Shown: positions 5,886 through 15,975, counted from the first letter of the stretch. The stretch: DNA of 29,233 bases from Bacteroidota bacterium (GCA_024244665.1 JAAEOI010000060.1:1-29233); one strand, 5' to 3'. Numbers and translations are program-made. Notes: generated by a model not told the origin, from the letters alone.

Positions 5886-8195
5886 ATGAAAAGGCAGGTG
5901 TGCTTGATAGTTTTTCTTGCTCTGTGTTTGGCCGCGTGTCAGAACATATACGAGTTGGAGAAATACCAGTATCCCGAGTGGCAGGCGGGAAAGATCTATA
6001 CCCAGCTGTCAGACAATACGGAGGCCACTGTTTTTCTTGAGCTACTGGAATCGACAGGTTATGACACCGTATTGAACAAGTCTGGATCTTACACGGTATT
6101 CGTACCCACCGATGACGCCTTTCAGACCTGGTTCGGTGATCATCCGGAATACGAAAGTACGATCGAGAAGATTCCTTTTGAGCAGCGTGAGGCCATGGTG
6201 CAATACCACCTGCTTCAAAATCGCTGGAGCCGGGAGCAGATGAGCATGCTCGGCAATGAAGGCTGGATTGACGAGGACGATCCTAACAATAACCGCCCCA
6301 CCGCCTATAAGCGACAGTCAGTGTTCCGTAATCCGGATAAGAAATACTGGATCAGGCCCAGGGAAAATGACCTGAGACAGGAGCAGGAAAGCATTGTGGA
6401 CTCTACTTCGGCAAGTTATTACAGGAAGGTCTATACCGACTCCAGGAAATACCTTCCGCTGTTTTTCGATGAATTCTTTGGGATCAACGACCTTGGTCCG
6501 GATGACTACGCATTCTATTTCGACAGAACCTACCAGTACAACGATATTCATATTGCCAATGGCAGACTGCTGGGAGATGAGATACCGGCAGAAAATGGTT
6601 TCATCAATATGATCGACCAGGTGATTATTCCCCCTGTGAATGTGGAAGAGTATCTTCTTTCTGATCATAAGGGGGTTACGACCATGCGCTTTCTGGAGAA
6701 CATGTACCGTTTCAGCGAGTTTTTGCCCAACAACAGAGCAACCCTTGAGCAACCGGAGGCAATTGGGGGTGGAGTTTACGATACCCTGTTCAATCTAAGC
6801 TTTGATAATGCTCCCTATACCTTCCCCTTTGAGATCCACAGTGAAGTTACCGGTTCCGGATCCGGGGTGGAGAGGGAGGCATCCACTCTGAGGCATCATT
6901 ACGGGATTTTGATACCCACCGATCAGGCCTTTGAAGATTTCGTTTCAAACACGCTTACCGGTCCCGATCGCTGGCCCGATTATCATAGTATCCCGGATAT
7001 TGTCCGGTGGTACATTCTGAATACTCACATGAGTTCCAAACCAATCTACAGGTCCACGTTGAAAACTGGTGTTACCAATGCATTTGGAGAAACCGTCGAG
7101 CTGGATGAGTCTATGATCCGGGAAACCTATTACAGTAGCAATGCGACGATCTTGCTTCTCGATGAGATGATTGAATCCAAAGCATTTAGAAGCATCACCT
7201 CCCCGGTTCTCCTCCAGCCCGGATATTCAACCATACTCTATGCGCTGGTTTACACGAATATCCTGGAAGCTCTTGGGAGAGAGGGTGATTTTGTATACTA
7301 CCTTTCAAGCGATGCGGTCCTGGAGAATGACTCTTCGCTGCTCGTTGACCTGAGCAATGGATACCTCATGTTTACTGTGGTCGACCAGAGCACGCCCAAT
7401 CCCGTCCCGGTATACACCAGTTTTGGTGAAGTAAGAAAAAGGATCCTCAACCAGGTTGGGCGGAGGCACCCATTGGGACATGCCAGGAAGGAATTCATTG
7501 AAACTTTAGGAGGAAACTACCAGGTGGTTGACAATGAATTGAACACCGTGTCAGGCGGTTTACCAAATACCTACGGCTACAAAGGAGACTCGGCTATCTT
7601 TTGGGAGCCTGAGCTTGTCGGGTATTTTGAGAACGGGACAACTTACGGGGCCGAGACCTGGTTTACCACCCCTATAGCAAGCATGTACACTGTGCTGAGC
7701 GGTTATCCCCTGTTCAGCTCTCTTTTGGAAGAGACCGGACTGAGAGACAGCCGTTACGAAAAGATCATGTTTCTGGAAGAGGGGAAGAAATATACCGTAT
7801 TTGTGCCTACTGATGAGGCCTTGCTTGCATATGGTGCTGACACACTGGGGATGGAGGACCTTTCCAGGCTTTTAAAAAATCACTTTATTAAGGATGAGCT
7901 TATCTGGACCCACGGCCTGGAGGCCTCAGGCTCCTATCAGACCGCATTGGAATTGCAAGGTGGCAGCGGATTTGAGAGCCTGGAGCTGGAAACCGGGATC
8001 GATTATATTGACATCCTTGCTTCCGATGGATCGGTTTTTTGCCATGTACCGGAAAACGGTATGCATACCAATAAAATGACTGCCTATACCACTATCGGCA
8101 GTAATCGCAACGATAACAGGGTTCCCGGGCCATACGATTATGTCATCAAGGGTGTGGTTCATAGGATTGATAAGGTACTTGCGCCTGATTTATAA
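5886..8195 (+). CDS. FAS1 (fasciclin) domain lipoprotein, first gene of the PUL
   Basis: A 769-residue surface lipoprotein. The signal peptide ends in a lipobox (LAAC, lipidated Cys18). Three FAS1 units are indicated by their H1 motifs, YTVFVPTDDAF near residues 69-79, YGILIPTDQAFEDF near 338-351, and YTVFVPTDEALLAY near 636-649. Closing H2-like strands include FINMIDQVIIPP and VVHRIDKVLAP at the very C-terminus. FAS1 domains mediate adhesion or ligand binding and have no known hydrolase activity. Placed directly before a SusC/SusD pair, 7 bases from the SusC start, it probably acts as an accessory outer-membrane glycan-binding or assembly protein in the role SusE/F plays elsewhere; that role is inferred. 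An in-frame-shifted ATG at 5840 belongs to a short unrelated ORF and was not used. Confidence 0.9.
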   Translation: MKRQVCLIVFLALCLAACQNIYELEKYQYPEWQAGKIYTQLSDNTEATVFLELLESTGYDTVLNKSGSYTVFVPTDDAFQTWFGDHPEYESTIEKIPFEQREAMVQYHLLQNRWSREQMSMLGNEGWIDEDDPNNNRPTAYKRQSVFRNPDKKYWIRPRENDLRQEQESIVDSTSASYYRKVYTDSRKYLPLFFDEFFGINDLGPDDYAFYFDRTYQYNDIHIANGRLLGDEIPAENGFINMIDQVIIPPVNVEEYLLSDHKGVTTMRFLENMYRFSEFLPNNRATLEQPEAIGGGVYDTLFNLSFDNAPYTFPFEIHSEVTGSGSGVEREASTLRHHYGILIPTDQAFEDFVSNTLTGPDRWPDYHSIPDIVRWYILNTHMSSKPIYRSTLKTGVTNAFGETVELDESMIRETYYSSNATILLLDEMIESKAFRSITSPVLLQPGYSTILYALVYTNILEALGREGDFVYYLSSDAVLENDSSLLVDLSNGYLMFTVVDQSTPNPVPVYTSFGEVRKRILNQVGRRHPLGHARKEFIETLGGNYQVVDNELNTVSGGLPNTYGYKGDSAIFWEPELVGYFENGTTYGAETWFTTPIASMYTVLSGYPLFSSLLEETGLRDSRYEKIMFLEEGKKYTVFVPTDEALLAYGADTLGMEDLSRLLKNHFIKDELIWTHGLEASGSYQTALELQGGSGFESLELETGIDYIDILASDGSVFCHVPENGMHTNKMTAYTTIGSNRNDNRVPGPYDYVIKGVVHRIDKVLAPDL

Positions 8196-8202
8196 GATAG
8201 AA

Positions 8203-11200
8203 ATGGAACGAAAATTATACATATCAGCATTCTTGTTTTTTTTCATTGCTGCAGCCATGCTTGGGCAGTCCGGGAAGATGATCAGGGGGGTGGTTTCAGA
8301 CAGCATTTCCAATGAGCGGATCATTGGGGCAACCATTGCAGAATATGACAGGGATAACCGCATTGTCAAAGGAACCGTTACAGATTTGGATGGCAACTTT
8401 GTGTTGAATATCAGCGATCCGGATCATATTTTTCGGGTAAGTTATATTGGTTACATGACAGAAGAGTTTAGCATAAACGACCGTGAAGTCTTCAATATTC
8501 TGATCAATTCCGAATCCATCCAAATGGAAGAGGTCACTATCACGGCAAGATCAAGTGTCGACCCCCTGACTGGTATCGCAGAGCGGGATATTACGGGTGC
8601 CAGGGTCAAGATCGATATGTCCTCAGCCACACATATTGGAGCCTCCTCGGCCGATGAGGCGCTACAGGGAACTATATCCGGCGTGGATATCATGTCTGCC
8701 TCGGGTGATCCCGGCAGCGGAACATCGATTGTCATCCGTGGTCTAACCTCCCTTGGAGGAGCTAAACCCCTGATCGTTGTTGACAATATAGCCCAGGATG
8801 TCATTGGGATGGCCGATTTTGATTTTGCATCAGCCGACCAGGAAGATATCGGTGACCTGGTCAATATTGCCCCCCAGGATATCAAATCCATTGAGGTGCT
8901 GAAAGATGCCTCCACGACAGCTGTATGGGGTTCAAAGGGAGCCAACGGTGTTCTGCTGATCGAGACCTACAGGGGACGCAGGGGCAAGACAAGATTTTCA
9001 TACCAGGGGAAGTACACCCTGAATATTCAGCCACCGGCCATCCCCATGCTCAACGGTGATGAGTATATCACCCTTCAGCTGGATGCCCTTCATAGCGAAA
9101 ACCCCTATTTTGAGCTTCCCCCTGAAATCGCTTACGACCGGACCTATTCTGGATTCTATAACTATTCAGCCAATACGGATTGGCTTGAAGAGATTACCAG
9201 GCCTGGTTTCATTAATGATCAGTATATAAAAATGTCGGGAGGGGGAGATAAAACCCGTTATTTTGCCTCGGTGAATTACCACAACAATACCGGAACTACC
9301 CTCAATACTTCACTGAATCGCCTTTCCACGAGGATCAACCTGGATTACAATATCTCCGACAAAATCATACTCACGGTAAACTTCAATTACACAAACAGTG
9401 TCAAGGAGGATAACTACGTGCTGGATAAAAAAAACCCTGTACGGAAGATGGCCTATATCAAGGCTCCCAACATGAGTGTCTGGGAATATGATACCTATGG
9501 AAATCCCACGGGAGATTATTTCACGCCTATCACCTCTTACCAGGGAAGCGGGATCATCTATTACAACCCTGTGGCCGTTACAGACCTGAGTGTTAACGAC
9601 AAGAGGACGGATCAGATGCAGAATAGTTTCATTTTTCGCTACAACATTTTGCCCTGGATGCGTTTTCAACAGACGATAAGCTTGAGCTATGTGGGAAGCA
9701 AAGTGAATAAGTTCCTTCCCAGTACTGCCATTGGTGCCCACTGGGTACATCCAGATAACAACCTTGCTACTGAGATAAACGACGTCAACCGCAAAACCAC
9801 CTTCAGGTCACAGCTTTTCCTGGCACCCAGGATCAAAAACCGGAACCATCAGCTGAGTGGAGTTGTGATGATGGAAAATGAAGATCTTACCGGGGAAGCT
9901 ACAGTCACTTCGGGAAGCAATCTTCCAAATGTTTTTCTGAGTGACCCTGCCAGCCTTAGCCAGATGAACAGCATAGAGTCCTATAACTCCCAGGTGAGGA
10001 ATATAGGCTTCCTGGGAAGCATCAACTATAAACTCAGGGACCGCTATATTTTCGCTCTGAATGCCCGTGTGGACGGCAGCTCAAAATTTGGAGCCAACCA
10101 CCGGTGGGGACTATTCCCCAGCGCATCTCTTGGATGGAGGTTTTCAAAGGAGAGGTGGATGCAGAATCTGGAGTGGATCAGCGATGGCAAAATCCGTTTG
10201 AGCTGGGGAGAGGTAGGCAGGCAGCCCAGGAACGCCTATGACAGGCATGCCATTTTCAATACACCCGGCGGTGTGAACTCCTACATGAATCAATCGGTTA
10301 TTGTGGCGCAGCAGGTCCAGCTGGACAACCTGAAGTGGGAGACCAAGACCTCGATCAACCTGGGTATTGACCTGGGCCTGTTTAAGGACAGGATTACCCT
10401 GAGGGCTGATATCTACAAGGACAAGATAGACGACCTTCTCTGGGAGAACTACGCGATACCGGGCACCTCTGGATATAAAACCCTGAAGTGGTTCAACGGG
10501 GGAGTGATGGAAAACTGGGGCTGGGAGTTTAATACCAGTGCGGTCCTTCTCACGAAACATGAGATGAACTGGCGTGTAAATGTCAACATAGCTCAGAATT
10601 TCAACTCCTTTGATCAGTTTCCGGATAATTTCAACAACGAAGTTGGGGAAAGTATCGGAACCGGGATCTATCCCCGGAAGATCAATATCGGTCAGCCCGT
10701 GGGCTCATTTTATGGCTTCCGCTACCAGGGAGTGTGGCCTACGGATGCATCTGTTTCCGCGACCACTGGCAGTGGTGAGGTTCTGAATGATCTCACCGGA
10801 ACACCTGTGGAGTTAAGTTACCGTGATGGGGAACACATTTTTGCCGGAGGAGATGCCATCTACCAGGATGTTAACCATGACGGTGTAATCGACATCAATG
10901 ATGTGGTCTACCTGGGAGACTCCAATCCGGAGTTCATGGGCGGATTTGGAAGTTCATTTACCTGGAAAGATTTTATGATATCGGCCCAGTTCCATTTCAG
11001 GACCGGATTCGACATTGTGAATACCGTTGCCATGGATACAGAAGGCATGCTGGACAGGCGAAACCAGAGTAAGGCAGTTCTGCAGCGCTGGACCTACCAG
11101 GGACAGGATGAGCCGGGATTGCTTCCTCGTGCCTATATGAATCATCCGGCCAATAATTTGGGATCGAGCCGCTATGTGGAAGCGGGTGATTTCCTCAGGC

Positions 11201-11430
11201 TGAACAACGTGAGTATCCGTTACTCCCTGCCAAAAGCTGTATGTAAATCTTTAAGAGTTAGCGGATTTGATATTGCCGTCACCATGAGGAAGCTGCTGAC
11301 CATCACCCGTTATACGGGTCAGGATCCTGAAGTACCCCAGGTAGGTGATGATCCTTTCTGGTTTGGCACCGACAAAGCGAATACGCCCCCGCCACGGGCT
11401 TTTACAATAAGCATGTTACTCGAGTTTTAA
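8203..11430 (+). CDS. SusC/RagA-type TonB-dependent outer-membrane transporter 1
   Basis: A 1075-residue TonB-dependent channel that imports oligosaccharides into the periplasm using proton-motive force relayed by TonB. I chose ATG 8203 because it gives a clean signal peptide (MERKLYISAFLFFFIAAAML, then GQ). An upstream in-frame ATG at 8140 would bury that peptide inside the preceding gene. Domains in order are a carboxypeptidase-regulatory-like beta-sandwich (about 22-95, IRGVVSD to VSYIGYMTEEF), a plug (about 105-250, with EVTITAR, VIRGLTSLGGAKPLIVVDNI and IEVLKDASTTAVWGSKGANGVLLIET), and the beta-barrel to a terminal phenylalanine (SMLLEF). This is the normal length and layout. The SusD partner starts 7 bases after its stop. 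Confidence 0.96.
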   Translation: MERKLYISAFLFFFIAAAMLGQSGKMIRGVVSDSISNERIIGATIAEYDRDNRIVKGTVTDLDGNFVLNISDPDHIFRVSYIGYMTEEFSINDREVFNILINSESIQMEEVTITARSSVDPLTGIAERDITGARVKIDMSSATHIGASSADEALQGTISGVDIMSASGDPGSGTSIVIRGLTSLGGAKPLIVVDNIAQDVIGMADFDFASADQEDIGDLVNIAPQDIKSIEVLKDASTTAVWGSKGANGVLLIETYRGRRGKTRFSYQGKYTLNIQPPAIPMLNGDEYITLQLDALHSENPYFELPPEIAYDRTYSGFYNYSANTDWLEEITRPGFINDQYIKMSGGGDKTRYFASVNYHNNTGTTLNTSLNRLSTRINLDYNISDKIILTVNFNYTNSVKEDNYVLDKKNPVRKMAYIKAPNMSVWEYDTYGNPTGDYFTPITSYQGSGIIYYNPVAVTDLSVNDKRTDQMQNSFIFRYNILPWMRFQQTISLSYVGSKVNKFLPSTAIGAHWVHPDNNLATEINDVNRKTTFRSQLFLAPRIKNRNHQLSGVVMMENEDLTGEATVTSGSNLPNVFLSDPASLSQMNSIESYNSQVRNIGFLGSINYKLRDRYIFALNARVDGSSKFGANHRWGLFPSASLGWRFSKERWMQNLEWISDGKIRLSWGEVGRQPRNAYDRHAIFNTPGGVNSYMNQSVIVAQQVQLDNLKWETKTSINLGIDLGLFKDRITLRADIYKDKIDDLLWENYAIPGTSGYKTLKWFNGGVMENWGWEFNTSAVLLTKHEMNWRVNVNIAQNFNSFDQFPDNFNNEVGESIGTGIYPRKINIGQPVGSFYGFRYQGVWPTDASVSATTGSGEVLNDLTGTPVELSYRDGEHIFAGGDAIYQDVNHDGVIDINDVVYLGDSNPEFMGGFGSSFTWKDFMISAQFHFRTGFDIVNTVAMDTEGMLDRRNQSKAVLQRWTYQGQDEPGLLPRAYMNHPANNLGSSRYVEAGDFLRLNNVSIRYSLPKAVCKSLRVSGFDIAVTMRKLLTITRYTGQDPEVPQVGDDPFWFGTDKANTPPPRAFTISMLLEF

Positions 11431-11437
11431 TCTGCAT

Positions 11438-12889
11438 ATGAAGAAGCTACTATTATATATAACGATCCTGTTGCTCACACTCTCCTGTGAGGATTATCTT
11501 GAGCTGGTTCCGCCAGACGGCCTTGTAAAGGATGAATTTTGGAAATCTAAAGAAGACATGGAGTCTGTGCTTTTGGGAGCCTATCAGCAATTTGCATCGA
11601 TGGATGAAGTCCTGTTCTACCTGGGAGAGTTGAGGGGAGGTATGTTATGGGAAGATGTACAAACTCCCCCTTATCTGCAGGAGATATTTGATGGTATCAT
11701 CTTGCCTGACAATCAGTTGTGCGACTGGAGGGGTTTTTATTTAGCGATCAACTATTGCAATGCCGTTATTCAGAACGCTCCCGTAGTAAAAGAGATAGAT
11801 CTCACCCTTTCCGACTACCAGAGGGACATCTTCATCTCTGAAGCGACCTTCCTGCGGAGCCTTGCTTATTTCTACCTTGTGAGAACATTTCGGGATGTAC
11901 CGATGATCCTGGAAGCTGTTGAGTCCGATGCGGTGGAGATCTATCTTCCTGCATCGCCGGCCAGTGATGTACTGAGCCAGATTAAATCCGATCTGCTGGG
12001 TGTTAAACTGCGTGCGACCACTGATTTTGGATCCAATGAACTGAACAAAGGCCGGGCGACCAAAGCTGCAATAACTGCACTTCTAGCCGATATCTGCCTG
12101 TGGAATTTTGAGTATGAGGAGTGCATTGGATACGTGGATGAGCTCGAATCGATGGGCTTCCCGGTGATCCCTAACTCGCAATGGTTCAATATCTTTTACC
12201 CGGGAAATTCACTGGAAAGCATTTTTGAATTTCAGTTCAACAGCGCCTATGGAGAAAGCAACAAAATGTACGCGATTACCCAACAGAATGCCAGAAGATT
12301 CCGTGTCAGTCCGAAAGCCTATAACCTGTTTTTCAGCAGCGTCTTCAATTTTGAGGAGACCAGGGGTTTTGGAACCATTTCCGCCAACGACGAGAGGATC
12401 TGGAAATACGTGGGCAGAGAGGCCGATGGAAGAACACAGCGTTCCGGGGCTGACCAGACCAACTGCAATTACATTATCTACCGCATGTCCGATCTGGCCC
12501 TTATGAAAGCGGAAGCCCTCTCCCAGCTATCCAGGTTTGATGAAGCCCTTGCTATCGTAAACGATATCAGGATTAAGCGGCGGGTGTTGCAGGTATCTCC
12601 GGTATACACTGAAGAGGCCTTCGAGGATGTGATCCTGAAAGAGAGGGCTCTTGAGCTTGCATTCGAGGGGAAACGGTGGTTCGACCTTTTGCGAATGGGA
12701 AGAAGGAATGATTTTGAAAGAAAGGAGGACCTGATTGATATCCTTGTGGAGAATGTGGCCTCCACCAGGAAACCAGTCATGGAGGCCAAGTTAACCGATC
12801 CTTCCGGCTGGTATCTGCCTGTCTGGGACAAAGAACTGGAACGGAATAAAAATTTGGAGCAAAACCCGTACTATGATGATTCATATTAG
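11438..12889 (+). CDS. SusD/RagB-type surface glycan-binding lipoprotein 1
   Basis: A 483-residue lipoprotein (lipobox LTLSC, Cys17, followed by acidic E-D) that caps the SusC 1 barrel and captures substrate. Family landmarks include the N-terminal segment after the cysteine (YLELVPPDGLVKDEFW), the TPR-like helix EATFLRSLAYFYLVRTFRDVPMI-type block near residues 135-155, and the C-terminal block KERALELAFEGKRWFDLLRM near 405-425. These are hallmark SusD_RagB positions. It follows SusC 1 with a 7-base gap, and its 3' end overlaps the next FAS1 gene by 17 bases, so the three genes are likely translationally coupled. Confidence 0.95.
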   Translation: MKKLLLYITILLLTLSCEDYLELVPPDGLVKDEFWKSKEDMESVLLGAYQQFASMDEVLFYLGELRGGMLWEDVQTPPYLQEIFDGIILPDNQLCDWRGFYLAINYCNAVIQNAPVVKEIDLTLSDYQRDIFISEATFLRSLAYFYLVRTFRDVPMILEAVESDAVEIYLPASPASDVLSQIKSDLLGVKLRATTDFGSNELNKGRATKAAITALLADICLWNFEYEECIGYVDELESMGFPVIPNSQWFNIFYPGNSLESIFEFQFNSAYGESNKMYAITQQNARRFRVSPKAYNLFFSSVFNFEETRGFGTISANDERIWKYVGREADGRTQRSGADQTNCNYIIYRMSDLALMKAEALSQLSRFDEALAIVNDIRIKRRVLQVSPVYTEEAFEDVILKERALELAFEGKRWFDLLRMGRRNDFERKEDLIDILVENVASTRKPVMEAKLTDPSGWYLPVWDKELERNKNLEQNPYYDDSY

Positions 12890-14438
12890 AAGATCGCTTA
12901 CAGCCATTCTGCTCCTTTCCTGCCTTGGCCTTGTTTCATGCCGAAAGGATGTACCTGACCTGGGCTGGGTGGATGAAGAGGTATTTTCCATGGGTAGCTA
13001 CCTGGAAGACGAAAGCTATGGAACCCGGTTTACCAGGTTTCTTGCCCTGGCTGAAATCACCCATAACCTGGATGCAATGAAGGCCAGTAATCCGGAGGGT
13101 ACGGGCTATACCTGTTTCCTGCCGGATGATAGTGCTTTTGACCATTTTTTAGAGAACAGCACCATATTCGACAGCTTCGATGACCTGTTATCGGACACAG
13201 CCTATTGTCTGGAACTGGTCCGGTATCATATTGTGGAAAGCCAGACCAGGCTGTCCGAGCTCCCGCTGGGTGGCCTCCCCGACAGAACCATCTCGGGCGA
13301 TTTTCTGACCATTGCCTTCCGGATCACTGCAGACAGTTCCATCTACCTGGTGAATAGCAGAGCGGAGATTATTGAACCGGATATTGAGGTGACCAATGGG
13401 ATCATGCACGTGATTAACCAGGTGCTGGTGCCTGTGCAGACCGGAAGCTATGAATGGCTGGCCACTCATCCCGATTGTCAGATTTTCTCTGAATTGCTTG
13501 AGTATACAGGGATCCATGAGCAGCTGGATAACGGGGACTACACGCTCCTGGTTGAGCACGATTCCATCTATCAAAAGGCAGGGATTATCAGCTTTGATGA
13601 TCTGCGCAACAGCCTGGATGATCCCTCCCTGGAGCCTGACGATCCTGACAATGGACTGTACAAATTTGCAGCCTATCACTGCCTTAAAAACATCTATTTC
13701 CTGGATCGGTTTAAGTCAGGGAACTATCCGACCCTGACAAACTCGCCTGTGAATATAAAGGCCGGTTTAGAGATACTGATTAATCCGGGTGCAGATACCT
13801 TTGATATTAGTATTTCAGGTTCAGACACCACTGTAACAGACTGGATCAATCCCTTTATCCTGGAGAGCAATATTTCCACAAAAAGAGGAACCATCCACTT
13901 CATTGACCAGGTTATGGAATACTATGTGCCAGGATTAGGTTCAGCAGCCTTCCATTTCTACCATGGCTCCAATCCCTATCCCCTTGACAGGAACCATGGC
14001 GAAAATCTGGAAAGGCGTTTTATCGATCCTGAGGAGTTCCGGTACATCGATTGGACAAGCAGTGATGGAGAGTTGTGGTATGTGTTGGATTCGGACCTGG
14101 GGAACCAGCCAGTCAATAATGATTATATCAAGCTGGAGGGGAATTTCAGGATTGATTATGAAATTGGGACCGTGCTTCTTCCCGGCGATTACAATATAAT
14201 CTTAGCTGCCAAAACCGGTACCAATGAGAACTTTGCCATGATCGAGGTTCTGGTTGATGGCAAAAAGGTAGGTGATAATATAAACCTGGCCACAGAATCC
14301 AGCAGGGGGGGGAACCCTTATGACAGAATAAGCATCGGTACGGTGACGATTGAGAGCTATTCCAACCATATTATTACCGTACAATCACTCGTTTCAGGAA
14401 TATTCATTTGGGATTTTATAAGGTTTGATCCACGATAA
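12873..14438 (+). CDS. FAS1 domain lipoprotein with C-terminal beta-sandwich
   Basis: A 521-residue lipoprotein (lipobox LVSC, Cys23). Its start overlaps the 3' end of the SusD gene by 17 bases; ATG 12876 is an equally possible start. A first FAS1 domain covers about residues 35-190 (H1 YTCFLPDDSAFDHFL, H2 IMHVINQVLVP). A second, more diverged one covers about 195-353 (YTLLVEHDSIYQKAG, IHFIDQVMEYYVP). The last 165 or so residues form a separate domain rich in alternating strands (for example YNIILAAKTGTNENFAMIEV, VDGKKVGDNINL), ending WDFIRFDPR. That tail resembles galactose-binding-like or CBM-type beta-sandwiches in its strand pattern, but I cannot assign a family. A role as a SusE/F-like surface glycan binder is inferred from context. 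Confidence 0.88.
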   Translation: MMIHIRRSLTAILLLSCLGLVSCRKDVPDLGWVDEEVFSMGSYLEDESYGTRFTRFLALAEITHNLDAMKASNPEGTGYTCFLPDDSAFDHFLENSTIFDSFDDLLSDTAYCLELVRYHIVESQTRLSELPLGGLPDRTISGDFLTIAFRITADSSIYLVNSRAEIIEPDIEVTNGIMHVINQVLVPVQTGSYEWLATHPDCQIFSELLEYTGIHEQLDNGDYTLLVEHDSIYQKAGIISFDDLRNSLDDPSLEPDDPDNGLYKFAAYHCLKNIYFLDRFKSGNYPTLTNSPVNIKAGLEILINPGADTFDISISGSDTTVTDWINPFILESNISTKRGTIHFIDQVMEYYVPGLGSAAFHFYHGSNPYPLDRNHGENLERRFIDPEEFRYIDWTSSDGELWYVLDSDLGNQPVNNDYIKLEGNFRIDYEIGTVLLPGDYNIILAAKTGTNENFAMIEVLVDGKKVGDNINLATESSRGGNPYDRISIGTVTIESYSNHIITVQSLVSGIFIWDFIRFDPR

Positions 14439-14442
14439 AGAG

Positions 14443-15975
14443 ATGACAGAAATAAAAATAAAGGGATTATGTAGGCTTGGGTTGCTTATTATATTGACGC
14501 AACTTTTTTTCTCCTGTGAAGATCCATGGGCAGATCACTACCATGATGTACCCGAGAGAGTCAATACAAAACTATGGGATGCCCTTAAAGAGGAGGCGCG
14601 CTTTTCATCTTTCGTCCAACAGATGGAAGCCCAGTCACTGGACACCCTTTTCAGGGATGGTCTTTCCTATACACTTTTTATTCCTTCAGAGGAGGCTATT
14701 GAAAGCATTCTGGATACGGCTGCCAATGCCGAAGAAATTCTTCTCTATCATATATTGGAATCGCTGTTCATTGGGGATAACCAGGAAGAGGAAAAACAGC
14801 TTCTGACCAGTCTGGGCAAATATGTACTTTTTAATCCTGTAGGCGACCTGTCAAGCTTCGACGAGATTCCTATCAGCTATACCAGTCCCCTCCACCTTGA
14901 TGGCAAGTTTTATGAACTTGATGGCCTTGCACTCCCCCGCCCAAACCTATATGAATACATTGCCTTCAGCAATCCCTTCCTGAAAGGATACATCGATTCC
15001 AAGGATTCCATCTATATGGACAAAGAACTCAGTACACCCATTGGTTTCGATGATTTAGGAAATACAGTTTATGATACCGTATATGGAATAGTGAATACTT
15101 TCGAAGAGGAGTATTTCCCCCTGTCAGAAGAGTTCAGGAACCAGAGGGCCACCTTCCTTCTTTTCACGCTGGACCAACTAAATGCGGCGCTGGATGAAAT
15201 GGCATCCGAGATCAATCTGGGAGATGGAAATGAGATTCCTTTCCGGTGGAAATCGGAAGTACTGATGCCTGCATTAATGACTTCGGCCATCTTCAAAGGT
15301 GAGCTGGAATATATAGATCTGATGAAGGATACCCTGACAAGCATTACCGGCAGCACCGTGATCATTGATCATACCAACGTGAATCCGGCTTCGCGTTTCA
15401 GGTGCAGCAACGGAATGACTTACCTGTACGACCAACTGATTATCGCCGATTCGCTCTACCTGGGCGGGAACAGGAAGGAGGGGGAACACCTGGTAGATTC
15501 TGTAGGTCAGAACTACAATTGGAAAGATGAGGTGATACTTGCCGGCGAGACCATTGGAATCCCCAGGAGCCTTAAATCCAACTATGGATCGAAGGGCAGG
15601 GTGCTTTCAGTAAAGCTGCCTCCGGAAGAGAGCTTTTCAATGGAGTTTATCATCCAAAATGTACTTCCCATGCGCTATCGTATTCTCTGGAGAGGAAACT
15701 CAGGCCTTGCAGGAAACTACCGGATATATGTTAACGGCGAGACTGTGGGTGAATTTGACACCTGGGAGTTTTTCCAGAAGAAGATATGGAGTGTGAAGGA
15801 TGGGATCATTTTCAGAAAAGATGATGGCGATTATAATATGAAAGACTTCTGGGTTGAGAACATCACTGAATATGGTGATGTATCGGTCAGGATTGAATTC
15901 CTGGGGCCTTCGGAATTCAGGCCGCATGATGTGGGAATGATTATTGATTATGTTGAACTTATACCTGAGATCTGA
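14443..15975 (+). CDS. FAS1 domain lipoprotein with C-terminal beta-sandwich, second of the pair
   Basis: A 510-residue lipoprotein. ATG 14443, four bases after the previous stop, gives a proper signal peptide and lipobox (LFFSC, Cys25); a TTG at 14425 inside the previous gene is a worse start. The first FAS1 domain is clear (YTLFIPSEEAIESI near 76-89). A second, degenerate one seems to lie near 165-335 (ATFLLFTLDQLNAALDEM, GMTYLYDQLIIADSLYLGG). Residues about 365-510 form a beta-rich domain with FSMEFIIQNVLPMRYRILWR, NYRIYVNGETVGEF and DVGMIIDYVELIPEI. This ends in the same IDYVEL/WDFIRF style as the previous protein, so the pair probably arose by duplication. Its stop overlaps the next SusC start by one base (TGATG). 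Confidence 0.87.
   Translation: MTEIKIKGLCRLGLLIILTQLFFSCEDPWADHYHDVPERVNTKLWDALKEEARFSSFVQQMEAQSLDTLFRDGLSYTLFIPSEEAIESILDTAANAEEILLYHILESLFIGDNQEEEKQLLTSLGKYVLFNPVGDLSSFDEIPISYTSPLHLDGKFYELDGLALPRPNLYEYIAFSNPFLKGYIDSKDSIYMDKELSTPIGFDDLGNTVYDTVYGIVNTFEEEYFPLSEEFRNQRATFLLFTLDQLNAALDEMASEINLGDGNEIPFRWKSEVLMPALMTSAIFKGELEYIDLMKDTLTSITGSTVIIDHTNVNPASRFRCSNGMTYLYDQLIIADSLYLGGNRKEGEHLVDSVGQNYNWKDEVILAGETIGIPRSLKSNYGSKGRVLSVKLPPEESFSMEFIIQNVLPMRYRILWRGNSGLAGNYRIYVNGETVGEFDTWEFFQKKIWSVKDGIIFRKDDGDYNMKDFWVENITEYGDVSVRIEFLGPSEFRPHDVGMIIDYVELIPEI

Noticed and set aside
8140..8202. Longer SusC 1 start at ATG 8140
   Set aside because: It would add 21 residues ahead of a perfect signal peptide and overlap the FAS1 gene by 56 bases; ATG 8203 fits far better.
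14425..14442. TTG start for the third FAS1 gene
   Set aside because: ATG 14443 follows the previous stop by four bases and gives a normal lipoprotein signal peptide.
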